A stretch of 28,425 bases of DNA from CAUZRD01 sp963582255 (GTDB taxonomy: Bacteria > Pseudomonadota > Alphaproteobacteria > Rhizobiales > TMED25): assembly GCA_963582255.1 (NCBI GenBank), contig CAUZRD010000008.1, positions 1-28,425 on the forward strand, in the 5' to 3' direction. Each line of letters starts with the position of its first letter. Positions within the stretch are counted from its first letter, which is position 1. Position numbers and translations under genes: made by a program. This document shows positions 14,619-21,863 of the stretch, piece after piece. The notes beneath the pieces were generated by a model. That model saw only the letters and a program-made list of their open reading frames with translations. It was not told the origin of the DNA and did not search any database.

Positions 14619-15272
14619 TTATTGGAGAAGTTGACCTGATGGGGCCGTTTGGGCAACCGTCATTTCGGCCAATGCTACTAACAGATTGCATCGCTCGGCA
14701 GTAGTTTCTACTTCAAGCAACGCTTGTTTTTCGCGCGCACTAAATGGGCTTAATACTGACAACACATTGACTAGTGTTACGGTATCTATTTTTTCGATTG
14801 CACTCCAGTCAGCCGTTAAATTTTGAGATTTTAGGTATACAGAAAGCCCGGAAATTAGGTGGTCTCGATTAATCGGGGGCTCTGTTGATGGCTCGGTAAG
14901 ATCGATGCTAAATTTAGAATAATCAGCTTGAATCTGTCGATATGGTGTTTTGCAGGGTAATTCGAACTCAACGCGAAAACGGATCACGCCTTGAAGGGTA
15001 ATGAAATATTGCTCGCTATTTTTTTCTGACCATTTGGTGATCCTGCCGGCGCAGCCAACGACCTCAAGAGAAGGCGTGTTATCACAGTCCATGCGCTCGG
15101 GATCACTGGGCTGTAGCATGCCAATGATGCGCTCGCCGGCCAATGCGTCTTCCACCATCCGAAGATAGCGTGGTTCAAAAATGTTTAATGGGAGAGTTGT
15201 ACCAGGCAGTAGCAATACTTTGCTCAGCGGGAATACCGGTATGACCGTTGGTAGTTCTGAAATATTATACAC
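14619..15272 (-). CDS. LON substrate-binding domain protein
   Basis: This 217-residue protein resembles the N-terminal substrate-recognition domain of Lon protease but has no ATPase or peptidase part. Motifs: IPVFPLSKVLLLPGTTLPLN, IFEPRYLRMVEDALAGERII, VGCAGRITKWSE, and an ending in helices (LVNVLSVLSPFSAREKQALLE and CNLLVALAEM). Free-standing LON-domain proteins are common in alphaproteobacteria, and their role is unknown. The start is a GTG at 15272 with little ribosome-binding signal. It sits between the CnoX gene (77 bases upstream) and the Trm112 gene (29 bases downstream) on the same strand, and the three are probably one transcript. Confidence 0.92.
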   Translation of the reverse strand: MYNISELPTVIPVFPLSKVLLLPGTTLPLNIFEPRYLRMVEDALAGERIIGMLQPSDPERMDCDNTPSLEVVGCAGRITKWSEKNSEQYFITLQGVIRFRVEFELPCKTPYRQIQADYSKFSIDLTEPSTEPPINRDHLISGLSVYLKSQNLTADWSAIEKIDTVTLVNVLSVLSPFSAREKQALLEVETTAERCNLLVALAEMTVAQTAPSGQLLQ

Positions 15273-15349
15273 CCGATGTTACTTAAGGGCCCCATTGGGG
15301 ACGATGATATTTAGTGAGAACTCTAAAGTTACTGCCAAGGCGATGCTGT

Positions 15350-16255
15350 TCAGGAAAACAATATAGAGGATAACTTGCGCCGGCCGTTTGCCGAAAGAGG
15401 GTCGCTCAATCCCCAGGCTTCAAAAAAAGTCAACAATTGCTGACGCGCTGCGCCGTCTTCCCAGTCATGGTTGAGGCGAATGGACTCGATCAGCTGATCG
15501 AGTGCGTCTTCACGCTGGCTGGCGGCATTCAAGGCGATGGCATAATCGATTCGGGCGCGATGATTGCTGGGATCAGCAGCGACCTGCGCTTGCAGGGGAA
15601 TGAGTTCAGATGCGACATTACCAGCCGAGCGGGCGAGTTGGAGTGCAGCATGAGCACTGGTGATTTCGCTATCGGTCAGTTTATCTTCCGGGGCAAGGTC
15701 GAGGATTTCTTGTGCTGCATCAAAATCTTTAACTGAGATCGAGCAGCGTGACAGTCCGGCGATGGCGCGGGTATCGCGTGGGTCAGTACTCAGCACTTCG
15801 CGGTACATTTGGCCGGCCTCTTTAGTTTCGCCAGCTTCAAGTGCCGTTGCCGCGGCAGCCAGGATCTCATCAGCTCCGGCAGATGACGTCCCCCCTAGTT
15901 TTTCAACAAAATGGCGTACCTGACTTTCAGGGATTACGCCCATGAAGCCATCAACTGGTCGCCCATCTGAAAATCCGAATACGGCGGGTATCGATTTAAC
16001 ACCAAGTTGGCCGGCTATTTGGGGGCTTTCATCGATATTGATTTTTACCATTTGGACGCGGCCGGCTGATTCGCCAATCACCTTTTCCAGTATAGGTGTC
16101 AGTTGTTTGCATGGACCGCACCAGGGTGCCCAGAAATCGACTACAATCGGTACCTTTTTGGATGCTTCAATAACATCAGCTGCAAATGTCTCAGTATTTA
16201 CGTCTTTCACCGCTGTGGAAGGTGATGCTGAAGGATCTCCGGGAAAGGGAGTCAT
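15350..16255 (-). CDS. cnoX: Thioredoxin-TPR co-chaperone CnoX (YbbN)
   Basis: The N-terminal thioredoxin domain (about residues 16-125) has FWAPWCGPCKQLTP with both active Cys (46 and 49) and the cis-Pro loop VKSIPAVFGF. The C-terminal half (about residues 130-300) is alpha-helical TPR-like repeats (ALEAGETKEAGQMYREVLSTDPRDTRA and SNHRARIDYAIALNAASQREDAL). CnoX holds unfolding proteins under oxidative stress and hands them to GroEL or DnaK. The CGPC motif suggests a redox-active version, unlike the E. coli protein, which lacks the full CXXC. The ATG at 16255 has AAGGA about 12 bases upstream. It heads the CnoX-LON-Trm112 gene set. Confidence 0.93.
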   Translation of the reverse strand: MTPFPGDPSASPSTAVKDVNTETFAADVIEASKKVPIVVDFWAPWCGPCKQLTPILEKVIGESAGRVQMVKINIDESPQIAGQLGVKSIPAVFGFSDGRPVDGFMGVIPESQVRHFVEKLGGTSSAGADEILAAAATALEAGETKEAGQMYREVLSTDPRDTRAIAGLSRCSISVKDFDAAQEILDLAPEDKLTDSEITSAHAALQLARSAGNVASELIPLQAQVAADPSNHRARIDYAIALNAASQREDALDQLIESIRLNHDWEDGAARQQLLTFFEAWGLSDPLSANGRRKLSSILFS

Positions 16256-16341
16256 GGTTTTAATTTTCCTTATAGTTCAATTCTTAGTTTGCCTGCCCGG
16301 ACGGGCTGGTGACCGTGTGTAGATAAACCAAACATGGTCAA

Positions 16342-16615
16342 TCAATGTGATTGATGCAACCGTATTTGAGATTTTAGCGTGTCAGGGGTTGGCCCGCGCA
16401 CTTGTTCTTTACTGTAACCACCTAATCGTGTTGTGAGCTTTTCGTCGCGCAGACGGGCATGATTTAGGATAATGACCGCAATCGTGGATGAAGATGAGAA
16501 GGCCATCTGGAGTGGTTGTGTTGATTGCTGTAGTGGTTCCAATTGAAAGCTGGTTGAGCTTCAGCGTTAATTCTTGGGGACTTACCGGAGGGGTCGTAGG
16601 AGAATTAACTGACAT
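16342..16615 (-). pseudogene. Possible decayed YbaK/ProX-type prolyl-tRNA editing gene
   Basis: The ATG at 16615 begins SPQELTLKLNQLSIGTTTAI, much like the N-terminus of YbaK/ProX deacylases, but then loses the expected pattern and stops at 16409. The next frame, open to 16342, carries LNHARLRDEKLTT, which resembles the KNLFLRDEKG segment of that family. Only about 360 bases separate this start from cnoX, too few for an intact gene of about 165 codons. In my recollection a YbaK-type gene is often found next to this CnoX-LON-Trm112 set, which is why I favour this reading. Similarity is short and by eye; it could be chance. Confidence 0.35.
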
Positions 16616-16772
16616 CTTGGTGGAGGCCTTGGCAGGCCGGCCATTGTAGGTTAAACGGCATGCGAAAATTTTTCAGGTCTGGGTTGCTTAAGCTTACTTA
16701 GGCCAAGCTATTGCATTCAAGGATTAATCACGCAATATGAAGCATGACGGTGTATTCCACCGACAGCAGGAC

Positions 16773-16847
16773 GCGGGCGTAGCTCAGGGGTAGAGCACAA
16801 CCTTGCCAAGGTTGGGGTCGTGAGTTCGAATCTCATCGCCCGCTCCA
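16773..16847 (+). tRNA. tRNA-Gly (anticodon GCC)
   Basis: A 75-base cloverleaf with CCA encoded. The acceptor stem is GCGGGCG (16773-16779) with CGCCCGC (16837-16843), then discriminator T and CCA at 16845-16847. The D arm reads TAGCTCAGGGGTAGAGCA. The anticodon stem CAACC/GGTTG encloses the loop TTGCCAA with GCC at 16805-16807. The T arm includes GTTCGAATC. The tRNA decodes GGC and GGU. It marks the left edge of the G+C-rich accessory region. Confidence 0.98.
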
Positions 16848-16871
16848 ATTTTTACACATTAAAAATTCCAG

Positions 16872-16896
16872 AAAGCCGCCGTTTTTGGCGGTTTTT
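16872..16896 (+). terminator. Rho-independent terminator after tRNA-Gly
   Basis: A 5-bp core stem (CCGCC at 16876-16880 with GGCGG at 16887-16891), extended by G-T and A-T pairs, has the loop GTTTTT. It runs into TTTTT. It lies about 25 bases after the tRNA. Confidence 0.8.
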
Positions 16897-17270
16897 CGTG
16901 TTTTTATTAGGGCATCACCCAGACATGCTAAAGGGCGGGCAAAAGGCCGTGGTTACAGCTCGGTTACACAGCGGCGCGAGTTAGAGTAACTTTTTGCCAT
17001 TCTAGAGCAAATTTGGATGTCAGCTGTTTAGGGGTATAGCGGACTCTTTCTACTCGGGTTGAGCGTTTCCGCTTTTGACCCTGGCTGTGTGAAAACGTGC
17101 TCTTAACGGAGTTGCTTAGAAATCAGTTTCACCCTCGCCCCTCATTGAGCACGATAGTTCGCCACAGGGTAGCGGCTAGCACTCGTTGAGCATGTGGTTC
17201 TAAGCGCGCGGGCCAGATTGAGGTTTTCACACAACCAAGACCCTTATCGGACATCCAATGGGTTGCCGCA
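16897..17270. other. Non-coding stretch after the tRNA, no intact gene
   Basis: No convincing reading frame is present in these 374 bases. On the minus strand near 16970-17000 ten codons read WQKVTLTRAAV before a stop. This recalls the first residues of tyrosine-recombinase integrases but is too short to call. The inverted repeat listed separately (17083-17236) lies inside. The composition and position next to a tRNA 3' end fit the worn edge of an integrated element. Confidence 0.5.
17083..17236. repeat. 14-bp inverted repeat pair, MITE-like or IS remnant
   Basis: GGCTGTGTGAAAAC (17083-17096) and GTTTTCACACAACC (17223-17236) are inverted copies with one mismatch. They bound 154 bases that encode nothing recognisable. 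The geometry fits a small non-autonomous element or the fused ends of a decayed insertion sequence. No flanking target duplication was found by eye. Confidence 0.45.
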
Positions 17271-18155
17271 TCACCGGGGTGCTGCAATCGAGGGCTTCTT
17301 TTCGGCGGTGGCGATCTTATGCGCGTTCACGTGGCTCTGCTTGATGATCGGGGTTACGGCATCCAGATTGTCAATGACGTTGCCATGAGAGGGGCAGACA
17401 AGCTTGGTGGGCCAGTTTTCAAAGAAGGTACCCTCGATGTCAGCGAAGAGCTTGTCGGCATCGACAAACCGGGCGAAATATAACGCACGTGTTAGGAGAT
17501 AAGTCGCCTTGTCGACATCGATGCCGCCGGTGATCTCAGAACTGGTGAGTGCGCAGTCGCCAGGTGCGTGATAGGGTGCATCTTCATCATCGTCATCGAA
17601 ATCCTGCCCGTCGATGCTGAGGCCCTGGGGGTCCAGCCTCACCGGACTTTCGTGCGTAAATGAAAAGCCGTCGCAGACGAACATTGCCTGGCGGGTGCTC
17701 TCATAGGCCCACAACGTTCCGGGAAGATCTTTGATGACGCCGTCAATGAAGGTCACCTTGAGATCACCCAGATCCATCACATCGGCCGGTACCTTGTGGT
17801 GGAAACGATGAGCATGCTCGGGAAAGAACACATGATAGTCGCGCATGTCTCCGACCACCTTCATGTCAGGATACTTCTTGAGGAGGAGCGGTAAGGCGGC
17901 CGAATGCGGTAGCTCCGGATGAGTGACAAATAGATAATCGAGCGTCCGTCCTGCGAGCACCCGGTCAAGCTGAAGTTCGATTGAAGGCCACAGCGCCTGC
18001 ATGGAGGTGTCAACCAACATGGTGTGGTTGTCGCCCCGCAACAGGAACAGCGATAGGTGCAGGTGGACGGGATGATCCTTGCTGCCAGCACCCATACATT
18101 GGTTGATCCAGAATATCTTGTCGGCGATTTCGCGCGGAAAGACCTCTTCGCTCAT
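17271..18155 (-). CDS. Flavodiiron/ODP-type metallo-beta-lactamase-fold protein, partly complete metal site
   Basis: This 294-residue protein has the MBL fold in the version found in flavodiiron proteins but no flavodoxin domain. LLRGDNHTMLVDTSM is the first strand pair. FVTHPELPHSAAL is the metal motif, with His79, Glu81 and His84 kept and Pro83 where Asp is usual. The segment after DLPGTLWAYE lacks the family His. MFVCDGFSF keeps the bridging Asp (about 162), and CPSHGNVI keeps the last His (about 257). An acidic loop DFDDDDEDA lies in between. The ATG at 18155 has AAGGAG seven bases upstream; a GTG precedes it by one codon. It starts 22 bases after the stop of the related gene upstream, so the two are surely co-transcribed. 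The substrate is unknown: oxygen, NO or an ester/lactone are all possible for the fold. Confidence 0.72.
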   Translation of the reverse strand: MSEEVFPREIADKIFWINQCMGAGSKDHPVHLHLSLFLLRGDNHTMLVDTSMQALWPSIELQLDRVLAGRTLDYLFVTHPELPHSAALPLLLKKYPDMKVVGDMRDYHVFFPEHAHRFHHKVPADVMDLGDLKVTFIDGVIKDLPGTLWAYESTRQAMFVCDGFSFTHESPVRLDPQGLSIDGQDFDDDDEDAPYHAPGDCALTSSEITGGIDVDKATYLLTRALYFARFVDADKLFADIEGTFFENWPTKLVCPSHGNVIDNLDAVTPIIKQSHVNAHKIATAEKKPSIAAPR

Positions 18156-18177
18156 CACGCATCTCCTTGTGGGTTTG

Positions 18178-19044
18178 TCAATCCGACTCCCGCGACACGC
18201 GGTGAAGAAGTTCTTTGATCAGACCAACATGCTTTTTGACCATGGCCTCGCCTTTCAATACGCAGCCTGATGTGGGCGCGATAATCTCGACCCTGTAGGT
18301 GGCAAAGAAATGTTCGAGCCAGTCGATCAGCGGATTCGTCGTTGCGATCGGCAACCAGTGATAGCGCATGAGTGTGTGGTCTCTGACCTGCTCGTAGGTA
18401 GTACAATCCTCCTCGATCGAGTCGACGATCGAGGGAGCGGACGGGTCGGTCACCGAGATGTGCCCGAACATGTCGGATGTGAACAACGTTTTGCTCTCAG
18501 CATCGTAGACCCAATAAGTGTTAATCAGCCGAAGCAGGGCGGGGATGATTGTCAGGCTCTTCGATGCGCCGAGCGGCACCACGGCACCTCTATCGGGCTC
18601 CGTCCGGCGCACGCGGTCCGTTACCGCTGCGATAATCTCGCCTGATCCGGCAAATGGGTTGCGGCTTGATGTTACCAGCTCTTCGATCCAGCACAGCTCG
18701 CACAAAGCGGCGAGGTTGCCACTACAGGAATATTCGCTCCTTGTGAGAAATATCGTGATCGGTATTCCGGGGTCGATGAGTTCCTTGAGCTGCCTGGCCA
18801 CCAAATCCTGATGTGCGGCAACGCCGGTGTCGATTAAATAGGCGCGGCCTTCTTCCAGAACTACGTAGTTGTTGTGGGGCGTGTATCGGCCCGCAATTTT
18901 TGGGGCCCAGGTGATGCGCCCGTCAAGTTCGATATGCCCGCCGAGCCGGTAAACCTTGCCAGGAAGAATTTCCTCGGCCGGCCTGAATGATGTATTGGGT
19001 CTTTCAGACACCATCACGTTCTCGAGCCCTGCAGATTTGGGCAT
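18178..19044 (-). CDS. Flavodiiron/ODP-type MBL-fold protein with lost metal ligands (pseudoenzyme candidate)
   Basis: This 288-residue homologue is encoded just upstream of the gene at 17271-18155. The fold is recognisable from HNNYVVLEEGRAYLIDTG, ITIFLTRSEYSCSGNLAAL, NTYWVYDAESKTLFTSDMFGH and the ending IIAPTSGCV. The metal motif, normally HxExDHSGN, reads R102-x-E104-x-S106-C107-S-G-N. The His expected before the TYWVYD strand is absent, and the final PSHG has become PTSG. Only Glu104 and Asp191 remain. The SGN after the motif, typical of flavodiiron proteins, is kept, so descent from that family is likely. An intact frame and good start (ATG with AAGGGG upstream) argue against a pseudogene. 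It may be a structural partner of the second MBL protein. Confidence 0.7.
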   Translation of the reverse strand: MPKSAGLENVMVSERPNTSFRPAEEILPGKVYRLGGHIELDGRITWAPKIAGRYTPHNNYVVLEEGRAYLIDTGVAAHQDLVARQLKELIDPGIPITIFLTRSEYSCSGNLAALCELCWIEELVTSSRNPFAGSGEIIAAVTDRVRRTEPDRGAVVPLGASKSLTIIPALLRLINTYWVYDAESKTLFTSDMFGHISVTDPSAPSIVDSIEEDCTTYEQVRDHTLMRYHWLPIATTNPLIDWLEHFFATYRVEIIAPTSGCVLKGEAMVKKHVGLIKELLHRVSRESD

Positions 19045-19482
19045 TTTTTCCCCTTCGTTGCTGCTGCAAGTCGGATCGCGCTCAAGTGATCAATACTCCC
19101 ATATAAAGAATCACCTTGACGGAGTATGTAATGCTGAATTGTGTACTGATGCCGCGGGCTGCGTCAACCGGCGAACACGCGCGCCGATTTCATTTGGGAT
19201 TAATCACGCCCTCGGAGCTCTCCCCCTGGCAGATCGTTTCGACGCTTGTGTTGCATCGACCGATTGGAATCGCAGCACGGAAACGAACATGACGTCAGGT
19301 CTCTACTTAGCTGCCTGTCTTTCTGCAATTTCGGAATAAGGTATGCCGTAGGTCGGCCTCCTTCGAATCCGTCAATAAACACGAGAATTCCGAAACCGCT
19401 CCCATATTCCCCAAGGCATGACCATGCCTCTCGCCTTTACACGCAGGTTTGGAATTATGCCCAGTATCTTCACGGCTGAGCT
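19045..19482. other. Non-coding stretch upstream of the MBL pair
   Basis: No reading frame here resembles a known protein on either strand. It should hold the promoter of the leftward MBL pair near 19045-19120. A TTGACG is visible at about 19123 on the plus strand without a convincing -10 partner. The stretch looks like worn sequence between the MBL operon and the glycosylase fragment. Confidence 0.4.
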
Positions 19483-19690
19483 ATGCGCTCAGTTGGCAGT
19501 GGTGCGTTGAGGGAGCGCGGAGAATTAGAGGTTCCTGACTTCGACCCTATGGATGCCGGTGTTGAAGCGAGGATTCTGTTTCTTTTCGAAAAGCCAGGTC
19601 CAATGACGAGCAAGCACAAAACCGGCAAGCGTGTGGGATCTGGCTTTATCAGCAGAGACAATGACGACCCGGGCTTCAAACACCTTTCCC
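19483..19690 (+). pseudogene. Uracil-DNA-glycosylase-like protein, broken N-terminal fragment
   Basis: The frame from the ATG at 19483 encodes LRERGELEVPDFDPMDAGVE, then ARILFLFEKPGPMTS and VGSGFISRDNDDP. This matches the first third of the uracil-DNA-glycosylase-superfamily proteins that have an (L/F)xxExPGP first motif. After NDDP the expected TAEAT and later motifs (including the C-terminal HPS-type motif) are absent; the frame runs on into unrelated sequence to 19812. The gene has therefore lost its 3' part, probably by deletion or recombination, and cannot make an active enzyme. Confidence 0.7.
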
Positions 19691-19817
19691 GAGCGGGCTC
19701 TAAGGTAAGTCGGAATTATGCCTCCACAGCCGAGCGTAAGGATGCTCAACCAAGTGCAATTGTGAGAAGTGTGTTGTGCCTTTCTCTAGGGTTGCTGACA
19801 ATGCCATGCTGACAAGT

Positions 19818-20174
19818 CTAGCGATCTTTACCGCTTGCGCAGGAAACGCAGCGCAGCGCAGCTGGGTCGACCTCGAGACGTTTGGTTGCGATCAATTCAT
19901 CGCACCCAGCGCAATAGCCGTATTCACCTTTGCCAATCCGATCGAGAGCAGCTCTCAGGCTGGTTATGCGCAGATCTCTGCGATTTCCTGAAGCAATCGC
20001 CATGGCTTGGCCCTGTAGTGCATCAACCCGAGACAGTCTTCCAAAACGTTGTTGGTCGAGTTCAACTGATTGCCGATCTTCGACCGAAGATTCTGCGAGT
20101 CTTCTCAGATCTTCCAACTCCAATGAGATTTGGTCGCTCAGCTTCTCAATCAATGATTTGGGTAGTTCGCTCAC
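19818..20174 (-). CDS. DksA/TraR-type C4 zinc-finger protein
   Basis: The C-terminal YGYCAGCDELIATKRLEVDP followed by CVSCA is the four-Cys zinc finger of the DksA/TraR family, preceded by the long helical part DQQRFGRLSRVDALQGQAMA. Small members bind the RNA-polymerase secondary channel and alter promoter choice, though many are uncharacterised. The GTG at 20174 (VSELPKSLIEK) is the preferred start: AAGGA lies about 7 bases upstream and it gives 118 residues, the usual size. The frame is open to 20348, but that part is unlike the family. The DxxDxA tip of true DksA is not seen (SRVDALQGQ is at that position). The target is unknown; it could be the local regulator of the accessory genes. Confidence 0.85.
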   Translation of the reverse strand: MSELPKSLIEKLSDQISLELEDLRRLAESSVEDRQSVELDQQRFGRLSRVDALQGQAMAIASGNRRDLRITSLRAALDRIGKGEYGYCAGCDELIATKRLEVDPAALRCVSCASGKDR

Positions 20175-20357
20175 TAGCCGTTCCTTCTTGAAGGCAATAC
20201 AATGTGATATTCTTCTGCTGAGAGACTTGTGTTCATCTTTGGAGTCCGTGATGCAACTGCAATCACTGGTTCCTTTTGCGTTATCTTCTATGTTGTTGGC
20301 GATCAGACACCGAGCAAGCTTGGCATAGAGGGGGACGTCTTGGCTCACATCTTGTCC

Positions 20358-20591
20358 CTAACCCCTTCCTGAAGCAGCTCTGATCCGCCTCAGGGTGATG
20401 GTTTCGCCCGCAGGCAGCTTCTCGAAGTTGTCCACGACCAACACATACGCCATGTGATAGGTTAGGTGTTTTTCGGCTCCAATGCCATCGATGCGGCAAT
20501 GCCACTTCAGCTGATCTAGGCGATGCACGGCTCTGCGAGCAAGTCGACAATATCGAATGATAACTGGCTGGCTGCCATCAGCATAACCGGC
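20358..20591 (-). pseudogene. Unrecognised 77-codon fragment without a clear start
   Basis: An open frame on the minus strand ends at a TAG (20358-20360) and reads like real protein: IIRYCRLARRAVHRLDQLKW, HCRIDGIGAEKHLTYHMAY and VLVVDNFEKLPAGETITLRR. It has balanced composition and strand/helix patterning. There is no ATG near its left end; the only start is a GTG at 20528 without a ribosome-binding site. It may be the C-terminal remnant of a gene whose 5' part was lost, or a small protein of about 56 residues starting at the GTG. I do not recognise the family. It lies just upstream of the zinc-finger gene on the same strand. Confidence 0.35.
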
Positions 20592-20808
20592 TTACTTCGC
20601 TGTCAATATGATACCTGGACGAGTGGGATTAAAACGGACCCTGCCCATCACGAAATCTATGTTTCTAACCGCCCAACAACGGACGTGACTGCCGACAGAA
20701 ATATGCACTGTTTTGTGTGCGGGAGATACTCATGGCCTTAGGGATTTCAGATCTTGATACGGGCGTTCAAAACCTGTTGACTTAGACGCCACACAACAGG
20801 AGGTCTCT

Positions 20809-21630
20809 ATGGACCCAGCCTTCAAGTCAGAAAATGTCGCAGTTGTTACCGGTGCTGCATTGGGCATCGGGCGCTCCGCCGCCACTCGGTTTGCTGAGAT
20901 AGGCATGCGTGTAGTGTTGATCGACCTCTCTTCGGGCGACTTTGATGAGACGGCAACTCGGCTCAAGGATACTTTCGGCGACAGCAATATTCTAAAAGCT
21001 GAGCTGAGCGTGACCGATGTTGAGGGGCTCAACGATCTGGCCTCTGATGTCGCTCAGGTCTTCGCGGTACCCTCGGTTGTGATGAACAATGCGGCAAGCC
21101 GGGTCGGCGGTGACTGCTTCGCCGATAAAGCTGATTGGCGGAAGACCTTTGAGGTCAATCTATGGGGCGTCGTGAATGGTACCGACGCATTTGCCACCAT
21201 GATGATTGAGGCCGGCGGGCCACGCCGGGTCATTAATGTCTGCTCTAAGCAGGGGATCACAAATCCGCCGCGCAACCCAGCCTACAACATGACCAAGTCA
21301 GCGGTGAAGATCTACACAGAAGTTCTTCAGCACGAGCTGCGTAACCGAAATGGTTGCGAAGTCTCTGCGCATCTATTGGTTCCGGGTTGGACCACCACCG
21401 GAAAACAGGAACACAAGCCCGGTGCTTGGATGCCGGAGCAGGTGGTGGACTATATGCTCAGCAAAATCGAGCGCGGAAGCTTTTACATCATTTGCTCCGA
21501 CAATGAGGTGAGTGAGGTGGAAGATGCCAAGCGGATCATCTGGGGCGCGATGGATATGACAGAAGACCGACCCCCGCTATCACGCTGGCATAACGAGTAT
21601 TACGGGGAATTTGATGTCTTCGAGCCATGA
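20809..21630 (+). CDS. Short-chain dehydrogenase/reductase (SDR)
   Basis: This classical SDR has TGAALGIG at residues 14-21 (dinucleotide binding), VLIDLSS at the end of the second strand (the Asp suggests NAD preference), MNNAAS, INVCSKQG with the catalytic Ser, and YNMTK with Tyr159 and Lys163. The C-terminal part is longer than the minimum (273 residues) and ends in a tail rich in acidic and aromatic residues (SRWHNEYYGEFDVFEP). A strong AGGAGGTCTCT leads to the ATG. It is probably cytoplasmic and oxidises or reduces a hydroxyl or keto group; the substrate is unknown. It sits among the MBL, EthD-like, cupin and MFS genes, which suggests a degradation pathway. Confidence 0.92.
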   Translation: MDPAFKSENVAVVTGAALGIGRSAATRFAEIGMRVVLIDLSSGDFDETATRLKDTFGDSNILKAELSVTDVEGLNDLASDVAQVFAVPSVVMNNAASRVGGDCFADKADWRKTFEVNLWGVVNGTDAFATMMIEAGGPRRVINVCSKQGITNPPRNPAYNMTKSAVKIYTEVLQHELRNRNGCEVSAHLLVPGWTTTGKQEHKPGAWMPEQVVDYMLSKIERGSFYIICSDNEVSEVEDAKRIIWGAMDMTEDRPPLSRWHNEYYGEFDVFEP

Positions 21631-21863
21631 GGCTTCAGATGGCTGTGGTCGCAGCTTGGGTATACAGCACGCACTTTCGAGGTAGTTCTTTGTGATCCTT
21701 TGAAAAATTTGAACGTCCGTTCTTTGGCGAGTTAGCCAACATCTCTTCTGCCAAGCGTAACTTCTGAATCTGACCCAAGCTGGTATCTAACTCGGAATGG
21801 TAGCCGGTAAAGATCGCGGGCGCGTTAGGGATGGTTTTAAGGGTTGCTCGTCCACATGCCGCC

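Noticed and set aside
16960..17005. Remnant of a tyrosine-recombinase integrase next to tRNA-Gly
   Set aside because: Only about ten codons (WQKVTLTRAAV) look similar before a stop; too short to separate from chance.
18956..19339. 127-codon plus-strand frame opposite the start of the second MBL gene
   Set aside because: Partly antisense to a real gene, and its non-overlapping part has no protein-like pattern.
20523..20741. 72-codon plus-strand frame upstream of the SDR gene
   Set aside because: It overlaps the protein-like minus-strand fragment, lacks a ribosome-binding site, and has no recognisable motif.
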